Assembly (NCBI GenBank): GCA_016211955.1
Contig: JACRHX010000055.1
Span: 1-13,213, forward strand
Length of the DNA: 13,213 bases
DNA from: Parcubacteria group bacterium
GTDB taxonomy: Bacteria; Patescibacteriota; Minisyncoccia; UBA6257; JACRHW01
Direction: 5' to 3'
The position numbers and the translations under genes were made by a program. The notes under the pieces are model-generated. The model ran no database searches and had not been told where the DNA came from. It saw only the letters and a program-made list of their open reading frames with translations. How positions within the stretch are numbered: the stretch's first letter is position 1; each line of letters begins with the position of its first letter. Of the stretch, positions 1 through 6,505 are shown piece by piece.

Positions 1-482
1 CAAATAAAAAGATTATTGTTGCGGATGTGGTTGGGTATGCTGTTGATCCCCTTTTACGTACATTTATTGTTAACCGAGGAGAGGAAGAGGGGGTAACAGA
101 GGGTGTATCTGTTGTTAGTGAACATGGGTTCTTGTTGGGAAGGGTGGTCCGGGTATTTAAAAGAAGAAGTTTCGTAGAAAAAATTCAAAGCCCCAATGTT
201 GAATTTTTAGTGCATTTCGAGGGAAAAAATACAAGAAGTGATTTTGTTGCGAAGGGCATGGTTAATTATGTGTTAGGAACAAAGATACAGAAGGGTAATT
301 ATGAAGAACAAATTCCTGTTGTGACCTCTGGCCTTGATGGGAAATTCCCCCCAGGATTATTGGTGGGTGAGGCAGATACATTTGTTTTGAGTAGAGATCA
401 GACATTTATTGAATCAGTTATTAAAACAGATAATGAGACAAAACAACGGGTTTTCATCATTGCAGAGGGTACCTACCAATAG
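1..482 (+). CDS. mreC: Rod shape-determining protein MreC, C-terminal part (5' end outside window)
   Basis: The reading frame is open from base 3 to the TAG at 480-482, so only the C-terminal ~159 residues are present. What is visible fits the MreC periplasmic beta domain: an opening like 'ADVVGYAVDPLLRTFIVNRG', then a 'G(V)xEGVSVVSEHGFLLGRVV' stretch and a late 'VVTSGLDGKFPPGLLVGEA' stretch, which matches the family's conserved '(T/S)SGxxGxFPxGLxVG' signature. MreC is a membrane-anchored scaffold that links MreB filaments to the elongasome (PBP2, RodA). The in-frame GTG at 27 is internal, because the homologous region continues upstream. mreD overlaps the 3' end and mrdA follows, the usual mreC-mreD-mrdA order; mreB would be expected just before the window. 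Family assignment rests on motifs and gene order. Confidence 0.88.
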   Translation, partial: NKKIIVADVVGYAVDPLLRTFIVNRGEEEGVTEGVSVVSEHGFLLGRVVRVFKRRSFVEKIQSPNVEFLVHFEGKNTRSDFVAKGMVNYVLGTKIQKGNYEEQIPVVTSGLDGKFPPGLLVGEADTFVLSRDQTFIESVIKTDNETKQRVFIIAEGTYQ

Positions 483-915
483 TGCCATTGTTGTGTTGGT
501 GTTTTTTTGCGCAGTATTTTTGAATTTATTTTTTTTATTTCTTGGTGTTGATGTTCGCATAAATTTATTTTTTTTATTTCTTGTACCATATTTGTTGCCT
601 GGATTTTGGGGAATTATTTTTTCGTGTGCATTGTTGCTCATTGAGTTTCCTCTCATGCAACACAATAGTGTGCTTTTGATAAGCTATCTCTTGTTTTTAA
701 GTATCGCGTATTTATCGGCACACAATATGCGACATGCTGTTTTTGTGCGTATACTTATGTTTTTTTTAGGAGAAACAGTCTTTTTTGTCTCATATGGTAT
801 CGGGGTGGGGTTTTCTTTTAGTCAGTTTTTTCTCATAGTGAGTACGATTGGTATTCACGCGTTTCTTTTTATTCCACTTGCTTTCCTGAGTACATATTTT
901 TTATATGAGAAATAG
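433..915 (+). CDS. mreD: Probable rod shape-determining protein MreD
   Basis: A 160-residue, very hydrophobic protein with about five predicted membrane helices and almost no soluble loops, as expected for MreD, the integral membrane partner of MreC. Sequence alone is poorly diagnostic for MreD, so the call leans on position between mreC and mrdA. The frame is open from a TTG at 409, but the first ATG is at 433 and was chosen. Either choice overlaps the mreC 3' end by 50 bases or more, and no clear Shine-Dalgarno precedes it, so translation is probably coupled to mreC. The stop at 913-915 overlaps the mrdA start. Odd point: the peptide NLFFLFL occurs twice, 13 residues apart, encoded by a 22-bp exact direct repeat. 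Confidence 0.78.
   Translation: MRQNNGFSSLQRVPTNSAIVVLVFFCAVFLNLFFLFLGVDVRINLFFLFLVPYLLPGFWGIIFSCALLLIEFPLMQHNSVLLISYLLFLSIAYLSAHNMRHAVFVRILMFFLGETVFFVSYGIGVGFSFSQFFLIVSTIGIHAFLFIPLAFLSTYFLYEK
523..583 (+). repeat. Exact 22-bp direct repeat inside mreD
   Basis: The segments 523-544 and 562-583 are identical over 22 bases (AATTTA, then eight T, then ATTTCTTG). The period is 39 bases, so the reading frame is kept and the two copies encode the same NLFFLFL peptide in neighbouring membrane segments. Each copy contains a T8 tract. Confidence 0.85.
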
Positions 916-2797
916 TGATGATAAATATCGAGAGGATTTTGATGTGGAGAATGTTTTTTTGGTAAGCGATAAGGATTTTATTGATGATCGTGTTGAAATC
1001 CCCTTTGCACAACACACGACAACTTCTGCGCTTGTTGTTGCATTGCTTACTTTAGGTTTATTTGTCCTACAAACGTTATATCTTAATGTAGTAAGGGGTG
1101 GAGTATTTGAAGAGATTTCTTTTGGAAACTCAGAAAATATTGAATATATTAATGCTCCGAGAGGAATTATAAAAGATCGTTTTGGCGAAGAAATTGTGGG
1201 AAATAAGACAGGTTTTGATCTTGTCGTTTATGGAAGCAGATTACCAAAAACAGACGACGAGCTTGATATGGTAATTAAAAAGACATCCGAACTTACTGGT
1301 ATGATAGAAGATGATGTGCGTATATTTATGAAGGATGTTCAACAACAGCGTCTCAAGGAAGCTGTACTGATTCATAATATGGATATGCAAAAGGCGCTTG
1401 TTTTTCAATCAATTACTCTTTCTGGAGTGCGTGCCAAGGAAAGATATTTGAGGAATTATCTTTTTCCCGATGCCTTCGCATCTATAACGGGATATGTTGG
1501 GCTTGTGACCGGCGATGATTTAAAAAAAAGGAAAGATATGCTGGGTGATGATTATGTTGGGAGGGGAGGGGTGGAACAATATTACGAAATGATGTTGCAT
1601 GGAAAAAATGGAAGAAGGATCTTAAAACGTAATGGGGGGGTTGGTGAGGGGGTTGTCCTCTTCGAGCCAAAACGGGGAGGTGATATCACCCTTACTATTG
1701 ATGGTGAATTGCAGAAATATATGTACGAACGGCTCGAGGAGGCGCGGCGTACATTGCGTACCGATGGTGCTGTTGGAATGGTGATGGACGCGCGTAACGG
1801 AGAAGTGTTGAGCCTCGTGAGTCTTCCTGGATATAATCCATCGTGGTTTCTTGATTCGGCACACAAGGAGGATATTAAGCGAGTTTTTAACGATAAGCTT
1901 CATCCTCTTTTTAATCGCGCTATTTCGGGGGCGTACTCTCCTGCTTCTACAATAAAGCCTCTTGTTGGGTTTGCGGCGCTGCGTGAGGGGGTTATTACAC
2001 CCACGACTATTGTCGCGGGCCATGAGGGGGTACTTGTTGTGCCAAATCCTTATCATGCTGATCAACCGTCTTTTTTCCGTGATTGGAAAATTCACGGAGA
2101 TTTGGATGTGCGCAATGCAATTGCTGAATCGGGAAATATTTTTTTCTACACAGTGGGGGGTGGGGCATATGGTATCAAGGGTCTTGGTGCTACAAAAATA
2201 AAACAGTATTGGGAGTTATTTCATTTGGGCGAAAAGACGGGGATTGATCTTCCAGAGGAGACAGCGGGCTTTCTTCCTTCTCCAGAATGGAAGGAAAAAA
2301 CAAAGAAGAGTGTGTGGAGGGTGGGTGATACTTACAACATAAGTATCGGGCAAGGGGATCTTCTCTTGACGCCGATACAAATCATGCGTTATATTTCTGC
2401 TATTGCAAACAAGGGGTTTATGGCACAACCCCACATTGTAAAAAATTCTACACGAGAAACCTTAATTCCTTTGGAGACCACGCGAGATAAAGATGAAAGG
2501 TGGTTTACTATTATACAGAGTGGAATGAGGGCGACGGTTGAGTCTCCTCGTGGCACCGCGCATCTTCTCTCCGATATCCCTGTATCAATTGCTGCAAAAA
2601 CAGGAAGTAGTCAAATCAATTGGAACACCAAAACAAACGCGTTGTTTGTTGGGTTTGCTCCAGTAGAGGAGCCGGAGATCGTAATTCTTATTCTTATAGA
2701 AAATGCGCAATCTTCTCTGTTGAATGCTGTTCCTGTGGCAAAGGATGTGTTATCTTGGTACAATAACAATCGTGGCTTTGCTGGACAGAAGAAATAA
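905..2797 (+). CDS. mrdA: Penicillin-binding protein 2, peptidoglycan DD-transpeptidase
   Basis: A 630-residue class B PBP of usual PBP2 size. Order of parts: cytoplasmic tail 1-38, one membrane anchor at about 40-61, the 'APRGIIKDRFGEEI' start of the pedestal/dimerisation domain (84-97), the 'YVGRGGVEQYYE' segment (217-228) typical of PBP2, then the transpeptidase domain. All three active-site motifs are present: STIK with nucleophile S348 and K351, SGN at 409-411, and KTGS at 565-568. It cross-links side-wall peptidoglycan in the elongasome with MreC/MreD and RodA. The ATG at 905 overlaps the mreD stop by 11 bases, again suggesting coupled translation. No truncation or missing catalytic residue is seen. 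The next gene in an undisturbed operon would probably be greA; here a GIY-YIG element lies between. Confidence 0.95.
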   Translation: MRNSDDKYREDFDVENVFLVSDKDFIDDRVEIPFAQHTTTSALVVALLTLGLFVLQTLYLNVVRGGVFEEISFGNSENIEYINAPRGIIKDRFGEEIVGNKTGFDLVVYGSRLPKTDDELDMVIKKTSELTGMIEDDVRIFMKDVQQQRLKEAVLIHNMDMQKALVFQSITLSGVRAKERYLRNYLFPDAFASITGYVGLVTGDDLKKRKDMLGDDYVGRGGVEQYYEMMLHGKNGRRILKRNGGVGEGVVLFEPKRGGDITLTIDGELQKYMYERLEEARRTLRTDGAVGMVMDARNGEVLSLVSLPGYNPSWFLDSAHKEDIKRVFNDKLHPLFNRAISGAYSPASTIKPLVGFAALREGVITPTTIVAGHEGVLVVPNPYHADQPSFFRDWKIHGDLDVRNAIAESGNIFFYTVGGGAYGIKGLGATKIKQYWELFHLGEKTGIDLPEETAGFLPSPEWKEKTKKSVWRVGDTYNISIGQGDLLLTPIQIMRYISAIANKGFMAQPHIVKNSTRETLIPLETTRDKDERWFTIIQSGMRATVESPRGTAHLLSDIPVSIAAKTGSSQINWNTKTNALFVGFAPVEEPEIVILILIENAQSSLLNAVPVAKDVLSWYNNNRGFAGQKK

Positions 2798-2820
2798 AGT
2801 AACATATATAGGTATTATGA

Positions 2821-2834
2821 ATCCCGTTAGAGAT
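2821..2834 (+). repeat. Left 14-bp inverted repeat, family B
   Basis: ATCCCGTTAGAGAT, starting 23 bases after the mrdA stop and ending 8 bases before the GIY-YIG ATG. Exact complement of the copy at 3085-3098. Confidence 0.85.
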
Positions 2835-2842
2835 CACCAACT

Positions 2843-3100
2843 ATGTTTTATACGTATGTACTACAGAACAAAAACAAAACGTTATATACTGGTTCTACCA
2901 ATGATTTACGGAAACGCTTTAATGAACATAATTCCAAGAAATCAGAATATACAAAACATAGAGGGCCATATAAACTAATTTATTACGAAGCTTGTTTATC
3001 TGAAGAAGATGCAAGGTCGAGAGAAAAATATTTAAAATCAGGGATGGGTAAGCGTTATCTGAAAAACAGGTTAAAGCGTTTCCTATCTCTAACGGGATGA
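2843..3100 (+). CDS. GIY-YIG superfamily nuclease, single domain
   Basis: An 85-residue protein that is almost only a GIY-YIG domain of the COG2827/YhbQ type. Visible motifs: FYTYVL (2-7) and LYTG (14-17) as the GIY...YIG pair, the following STNDLRKRFNEH (18-29) with the conserved Arg, and the metal-binding Glu in ARSREKYLKSG (E61). Catalytic residues look intact, so it could nick or cut DNA. No DNA-binding add-on domain is present, and the natural substrate of such proteins is not established. The last residues (about 'SLTG') and the TGA stop are encoded by the right inverted repeat, and the stop overlaps the greA ATG in an ATGA junction. No Shine-Dalgarno is seen. The sequence type 'KYLKNRLKRFL..TG' is, from memory, common in CPR genomes. 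Confidence 0.85.
   Translation: MFYTYVLQNKNKTLYTGSTNDLRKRFNEHNSKKSEYTKHRGPYKLIYYEACLSEEDARSREKYLKSGMGKRYLKNRLKRFLSLTG
3085..3098 (+). repeat. Right 14-bp inverted repeat, family B, overlapping the greA start
   Basis: ATCTCTAACGGGAT. Its final AT is the first two bases of the greA ATG (3097-3099) and lies within the GIY-YIG stop region. As RNA it can form a small hairpin ending at the start codon. Confidence 0.85.
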
Positions 3101-3552
3101 AAAATTATTATATTACAAAGGAGCGTCTTGCTGAGATAAAACTTGAGCTTGAGAATCTGAAAAAAATACAACGCCTTGAAATCGCGGAGCGCCTTGAACG
3201 CGCCAAAGAGATGGGAGATCTTTCCGAAAACGCCGAATATTCTGAAGCGCGTGAGGCGCATACAAAACTGGAAACCAAGATTGCTGAATCTGAAGATCTC
3301 ATTAAGAACGCGACGATCATTAAAAGACACCAGTCTCAGAAGGTGGAACTTGGTTCCTTGGTAATAGCAAGCCATAAGAACATAAACAAAAAATTTACCA
3401 TTGTTGGTTCTGACGAGGCCGATCCTCTGAAGGGATTTATTTCAAACGAGTCTCCTATGGGAAAAGCGTTTATGAATAAGAGTGTTGGCGATGTTGTTGA
3501 AATTACAACACCAGGGGGCAAAGTTAAATATACTATTGATAATATAGAGTAG
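3097..3552 (+). CDS. greA: Transcription elongation factor GreA
   Basis: A 151-residue protein of typical GreA length (about 155-160). The N-terminal antiparallel coiled coil (about 1-75) carries the tip motif MGDLSENAEYSEARE, with the acidic D and E residues that enter the RNA polymerase secondary channel and stimulate cleavage of backtracked RNA. The C-terminal FKBP-like domain shows 'IVGSDEADPLKGFISNESPMGKAF' and ends near 'VVEITTPGGKVKYTI', both family signatures. The N-terminus 'MKNYYITKERLAEIK' fits GreA well, so the ATG at 3097 is right although it lies in an inverted repeat and has no usable Shine-Dalgarno (AACGGG abuts the ATG). Translation probably depends on coupling to the GIY-YIG stop. 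lysS follows after 17 bases. Confidence 0.95.
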   Translation: MKNYYITKERLAEIKLELENLKKIQRLEIAERLERAKEMGDLSENAEYSEAREAHTKLETKIAESEDLIKNATIIKRHQSQKVELGSLVIASHKNINKKFTIVGSDEADPLKGFISNESPMGKAFMNKSVGDVVEITTPGGKVKYTIDNIE

Positions 3553-3569
3553 AAACGAGGTCGTGGTGT

Positions 3570-5018
3570 ATGTTAGACGATATTATTCGCGAACGAAAGG
3601 AGAAGCGTGACCACCTTACCAAGGAGGGTTTTTATCCCTATCCGCCAGAGGTGGTGCGGTCACACTCATTACGTGAAGTGATTCAGAATTTCGTTAAACT
3701 TTCCGAGGATAAAACAGAGGTATTTCTTGTTGGAAGAGTAATGGGAATACGCGATCAGGGGAACCTTATGTTTCTTGATATTGTCGATCAAGATGCAAAA
3801 TTTCAGGCAGTGGTAAAGAGCGACAATCTTCCTGATTTTGAATTATATAAAAAAAATCTCGACATGGGAGACTTTGTGGAAATGTCGGGTACTTTATTTA
3901 CAACAAAACGAGGAGAAAAGAGTCTTGAGGTGCTTGCTATGCGTATTATTACAAAATCATTGCGACCACTTCCTTCTGCTTTTTATGGCATTGAAGACGT
4001 TGAGACACGCCTAAGACAGCGCTATCTTGATCTTATGTTGAACCAAGATGTTCGCGAGCTTTTTGTTAAGAAGAGTATATTTTGGAATACGTTTCGTGAT
4101 ATATTGCGCACATCAGGTTTTCTTGAAGTTGAGACACCTGTCTTGGAGCCAACTCCTGGAGGAGCAGACGCCGAACCGTTTGTAACACACCACAATGCAC
4201 TTGATACTGATTTTTATCTTCGTATTTCTCCCGAGCTTTCACTAAAACGATTACTTGTAGGAGGTTTTGAAAAAGTATTTGAAATTGGTCGTATTTTTAG
4301 AAATGAGGGGATTGACGCAGAGCATCTTCAAGATTATACACAGATGGAATTTTACTGGGCGTATTCAAATTACGAGGAGCTTATGGAGTACTTAGAAAAA
4401 ATGTATAAGAAGGTGATTGAGGCAACGACGGGGGGTCTTACAACGCATTGGCATGGGCATGAAATACAATGGGGTGGCGCATGGCCTAGGGTAGAGTATT
4501 TCGAGATTTTTAAAGAAAAGGTTGGACTTGATTTGGAGGCAGCAACAGAAGATGATTTAAGAAAAAAGGCTCAACAAGAAGGTATTACATTAGAGAACAA
4601 TATCGGAAGAGGGCGTCTCATAGATCTTTTGTTTAAGAAAATTATTCGCCCACATCTCATTCAGCCGATGTTTCTTATTGATCCACCCGTTGACATCGAA
4701 CCTCTTGCAAAGCGTAAACCAGGTCACCCACATCAAGTAGAGCGTGTGCAAATTGTTGCGTGCGGGACAGAGCTTGGAAAAGGGTTTTCTGAGTCCAATG
4801 ATCCCGTCGATCAACGCCTGCGTTTTGAGGAACAAATGAAACTTCGCGAAATGGGGGACAAGGAGGCACAGCACCTTGATGAGGATTTTGTTGAGGCGCT
4901 TGAATATGGCATGCCACCCGCCGCAGGATTTGGCGTTTCTGAGCGTCTTTTCGCGATTCTTATGGACAAGCCAGTCCGCGAAACTGTCTTCTTTCCCCTC
5001 ATGCGCAGAAAGGAATAG
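3570..5018 (+). CDS. lysS: Lysyl-tRNA synthetase, class II
   Basis: A 482-residue LysRS, slightly short against about 490-505. An N-terminal OB-fold anticodon-binding domain (about 50-125, 'VFLVGRVMGIRDQGNLMFLDIVDQ') precedes the class II catalytic core. The core shows RQRYLDL (149-155), the motif 1 region 'FLEVETPVLEPTPGGADAEPF' (184-204, split by family usage), THHNALD (206-212), motif 2 GRIFRNEGIDAEHLQDYTQM (240-259), TELGKGFSESNDPVDQ (400-415), and motif 3 GFGVSERLFAIL (453-464) with its Arg. It charges tRNA-Lys with lysine using ATP. Motif 3 has 'VSER' where most bacteria have 'GIDR'; the key Arg is kept. The ATG at 3570 has only a partial Shine-Dalgarno (CGAGG). The greA-lysS pairing is common in bacteria. 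Confidence 0.95.
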   Translation: MLDDIIRERKEKRDHLTKEGFYPYPPEVVRSHSLREVIQNFVKLSEDKTEVFLVGRVMGIRDQGNLMFLDIVDQDAKFQAVVKSDNLPDFELYKKNLDMGDFVEMSGTLFTTKRGEKSLEVLAMRIITKSLRPLPSAFYGIEDVETRLRQRYLDLMLNQDVRELFVKKSIFWNTFRDILRTSGFLEVETPVLEPTPGGADAEPFVTHHNALDTDFYLRISPELSLKRLLVGGFEKVFEIGRIFRNEGIDAEHLQDYTQMEFYWAYSNYEELMEYLEKMYKKVIEATTGGLTTHWHGHEIQWGGAWPRVEYFEIFKEKVGLDLEAATEDDLRKKAQQEGITLENNIGRGRLIDLLFKKIIRPHLIQPMFLIDPPVDIEPLAKRKPGHPHQVERVQIVACGTELGKGFSESNDPVDQRLRFEEQMKLREMGDKEAQHLDEDFVEALEYGMPPAAGFGVSERLFAILMDKPVRETVFFPLMRRKE

Positions 5019-5097
5019 ACTTTTTTATTCTTTTGTGGTAATTCTAAAATAGAACACAAGGGGGGGGGCTTATTTTGAAAACAAGATTTATACAATT

Positions 5098-5283
5098 ATG
5101 GAGAAATCCATCTTTATTGCAGATTTTCATTTTTTTCTCTTTATTCCATGGGGAGTGGGTAGGAGCGCATTGAGACTTATAGATGACCCTGATCTAATTA
5201 CTTTTATACTCAGCTTGGTTTCTTTTTTGGGTTTGCTTTTTTTTGTTTCCTTCGTGGGTGAAGAAGATGGACAGACAAGCTAA
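5098..5283 (+). CDS. Doubtful small membrane ORF
   Basis: A 61-codon ORF starting at ATG 5098 and ending in the TAA at 5281-5283. The second half ('LITFILSLVSFLGLLFFVSFVGEED') would make one membrane helix followed by an acidic tail. No family is recognised and no Shine-Dalgarno precedes it, though few genes here have one. It ends directly at a hairpin followed by T residues, which would fit a short transcribed gene. It may be chance, since T-rich DNA readily gives hydrophobic ORFs. Confidence 0.25.
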   Translation: MEKSIFIADFHFFLFIPWGVGRSALRLIDDPDLITFILSLVSFLGLLFFVSFVGEEDGQTS

Positions 5284-5308
5284 AGAGCCACACGACTCTT
5301 TTTAATTT
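5282..5308 (+). terminator. Possible weak rho-independent terminator after the lysS operon
   Basis: AAAGAG (5282-5287) pairs with CTCTTT (5296-5301) around an 8-nt loop and is followed by TTAATTTT. The stem is short and AT-rich. On the opposite strand the stem pairs slightly better (an extra C-G and a U-G pair) but lacks a T tract, so it fits the plus-strand genes best. Confidence 0.35.
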
Positions 5309-5342
5309 TCTATGAAGCTAATTTTGCTAATAAGCTATTGAG

Positions 5343-6227
5343 CTACTTCGTTGTCCACCTTGCACATACACCTGTGGGGAGGAGATTTGCGCTATTTTTT
5401 ATAGAGAGGCACAGTTCGTGGCTCTCTGTTTTTCCTTTACTGCCAAGGGCAGAGTTGAGTACATTTTGTAATACTATCGGGCTAAAGCAGCTTCCTGCAT
5501 AGGAGTTAATGAGGAAAAATAATGGTTGATCGGAAAGAAGTTTTGTGAGTTCTAGGGTGAGGGGATACAACATTTTTTCTATCTTCCATACTTCGCCTTG
5601 GGCTCCTCGGCCAAAGGGTGGGGGGTCCATAATAATAGCGTCATATTTCATGCCACGTTTTATTTCTCGTTTTACGAATTTTAAAACATCGTCAACAATG
5701 TAGCGCACGGGTTTATCTTCTAATCCATTTAAGGCAACATTTTGTTTTGCCCACGTTGTCATGCCTTTTGAGGCGTCTACGTGGCACACCTCGGCGCTTG
5801 CGGAGAGGCATGCAACAGTAGCAGCTCCAGTATAGGCAAACAAGTTTAGAATCTTTATGGGTCTTTTTGAGGTGTGTATGAGCTCCATCATCCAGTCCCA
5901 GTTAACGGCTTGTTCGGGGAAGAGGCCCATGTGTTTGAAGTCGGTTGGTTTAATGAGGAACTTGAGATTTTTATAAGACAAGGTTCTTCCTGTTGGAGCT
6001 ATGTCTTTCCAATTCCAATGCCCTCCACCCTCTCTTCTTATATAGGTGCCATCCGCAGAGTTCCATAATTCCGGTTTTTCTTTTGGCCAGAGAACTTGGG
6101 GATCGGGGCGCGCAACAACAAGACCACCCTCGATGGTGTTCCACTGTTCGAGCTTTTCACCGTCTCCGGAATCGAGAAGGATATAATCTTTCCAATCATT
6201 AGCAATAAGCATAGTATTTTTTGTCAT
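5343..6227 (-). CDS. Class I SAM-dependent methyltransferase, RlmI/COG1092-like
   Basis: Up to 294 residues. The Rossmann methyltransferase core is clear: GLFPEQ (101-106), motif I 'ILNLFAYTGAATVACL' (126-141) that binds SAM, the acidic residue D151 in CHVDASKGM, 'IVDDVLKFV' (177-185), and the catalytic-type IMDPPPFGRG (199-208). 'FAYTG' plus 'DPPPFGRG' is typical of the RlmI/RlmK (COG1092, Methyltrans_SAM) group, whose studied members methylate 23S rRNA. The N-terminal PUA domain of E. coli RlmI is not apparent and the exact target is unknown. This is the only confident minus-strand gene. The ATG at 6227 lies inside a palindromic repeat; the ATG at 6212 (MLIANDWKDY) may be the native start. 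No clear Shine-Dalgarno precedes either. Confidence 0.82.
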   Translation of the reverse strand: MTKNTMLIANDWKDYILLDSGDGEKLEQWNTIEGGLVVARPDPQVLWPKEKPELWNSADGTYIRREGGGHWNWKDIAPTGRTLSYKNLKFLIKPTDFKHMGLFPEQAVNWDWMMELIHTSKRPIKILNLFAYTGAATVACLSASAEVCHVDASKGMTTWAKQNVALNGLEDKPVRYIVDDVLKFVKREIKRGMKYDAIIMDPPPFGRGAQGEVWKIEKMLYPLTLELTKLLSDQPLFFLINSYAGSCFSPIVLQNVLNSALGSKGKTESHELCLSIKNSANLLPTGVCARWTTK

Positions 6228-6249
6228 TCCCGCGTAGGCGGGAATCTAG
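6223..6249 (+). repeat. Solo palindromic repeat, family A
   Basis: Core ATTCCCGCGTAGGCGGGAAT (6226-6245) with GTC before and CTAG after. The core is a perfect 8-bp stem with a 4-nt GTAG loop. Over 27 bases it differs at one position from the left copies at 7224 and 9055. No family A partner in the opposite orientation is nearby. It covers the first in-frame start codon of the minus-strand methyltransferase (6225-6227). Confidence 0.9.
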
Positions 6250-6265
6250 CTCGTTTTAGTAAATC

Positions 6266-6377
6266 GCCCCCATCCAAACCAACACTCATCTCCAAGGGGG
6301 TGACCGTTATAGTCCCCCTATTATAGCGATAACACCTGACTCCCCCTTGAGGATTCGTTTATGGTTTGGGTGGGGGC
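6266..6377. repeat. Imperfect ~35-bp inverted repeat pair, family C (MITE/REPIN-like)
   Basis: The left arm 6266-6300 starts GCCCCCATCCAAACC and ends CAAGGGGG. The right arm 6342-6377, read as reverse complement, starts GCCCCCACCCAAACC and likewise ends CAAGGGGG, with a diverged middle. Each arm also begins with five C and ends with five G (plus-strand sense), so each could form its own CCCCC/GGGGG hairpin. The 41-bp spacer holds GTTAT...ATAAC (6306-6310 and 6329-6333). No ORF is carried. The sequence is unlike families A and B. Confidence 0.7.
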
Positions 6378-6403
6378 TCTAGTCTAGTTACAGTATGCAC
6401 ACT

Positions 6404-6409
6404 TATAAT
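6404..6409 (+). promoter_or_regulatory. Candidate -10 box upstream of the small membrane protein gene
   Basis: A perfect TATAAT at 6404-6409, about 97 bases before the ATG at 6506. No convincing -35 box sits 16-18 bases upstream, and the region is generally AT-rich, so this is weak support. Confidence 0.3.
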
Positions 6410-6461
6410 ATATACCACGTAATTTAGAAAATGTATATGATTGATGTATTTTATTGTTTGT

Positions 6462-6480
6462 GATATGTATTAGACATATC
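6462..6480. promoter_or_regulatory. Hyphenated palindrome, possible operator or leader hairpin
   Basis: GATATGT-ATTAG-ACATATC, a perfect 7-bp inverted repeat with a 5-base spacer, ending 12 bases before the Shine-Dalgarno of the gene at 6506. The shape suits a dimeric repressor site; it could also form a hairpin in the mRNA leader. No cognate regulator is visible in the window. Confidence 0.4.
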
Positions 6481-6505
6481 CAGTACCTTGAAAAGGAGGA
6501 GATAA

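Larger units (their letters stand above)
2821..3098 (+). mobile_element. 278-bp GIY-YIG unit bounded by 14-bp perfect inverted repeats (family B)
   Basis: ATCCCGTTAGAGAT at 2821-2834 is the exact reverse complement of ATCTCTAACGGGAT at 3085-3098, and the match stops at both ends. The interval holds only one gene, a GIY-YIG nuclease starting 9 bases after the left repeat and ending in the right repeat. Each repeat can also fold on itself: the right copy as AUCUC-UAAC-GGGAU, a 5-bp stem with one G-U pair and a 4-nt loop. The unit sits between mrdA and greA and supplies greA's ATG. The inverted repeat is directly visible; mobility is inferred. No target-site duplication beyond a trivial GA is seen. 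Confidence 0.6.
5019..5342. other. Intergenic stretch between lysS and the convergent methyltransferase
   Basis: Holds a small TTCTA-AAA-TAGAA hairpin (5042-5054), a run of nine G (5060-5068), one doubtful 61-codon ORF (5098-5283), a weak terminator-like hairpin (5282-5308), and an AGCTA/GCTAA-rich end (5316-5345). No tRNA or other recognisable RNA gene was seen. Confidence 0.6.

Noticed and set aside
1482..2095. Minus-strand ORFs opposite mrdA
   Set aside because: They are shadows of a gene with all three PBP active-site motifs; no motifs or start signals of their own.
5060..5068. G9 tract as a phase-variable switch
   Set aside because: It is intergenic, not in a credible coding frame or between promoter boxes; the only downstream ORF is doubtful.
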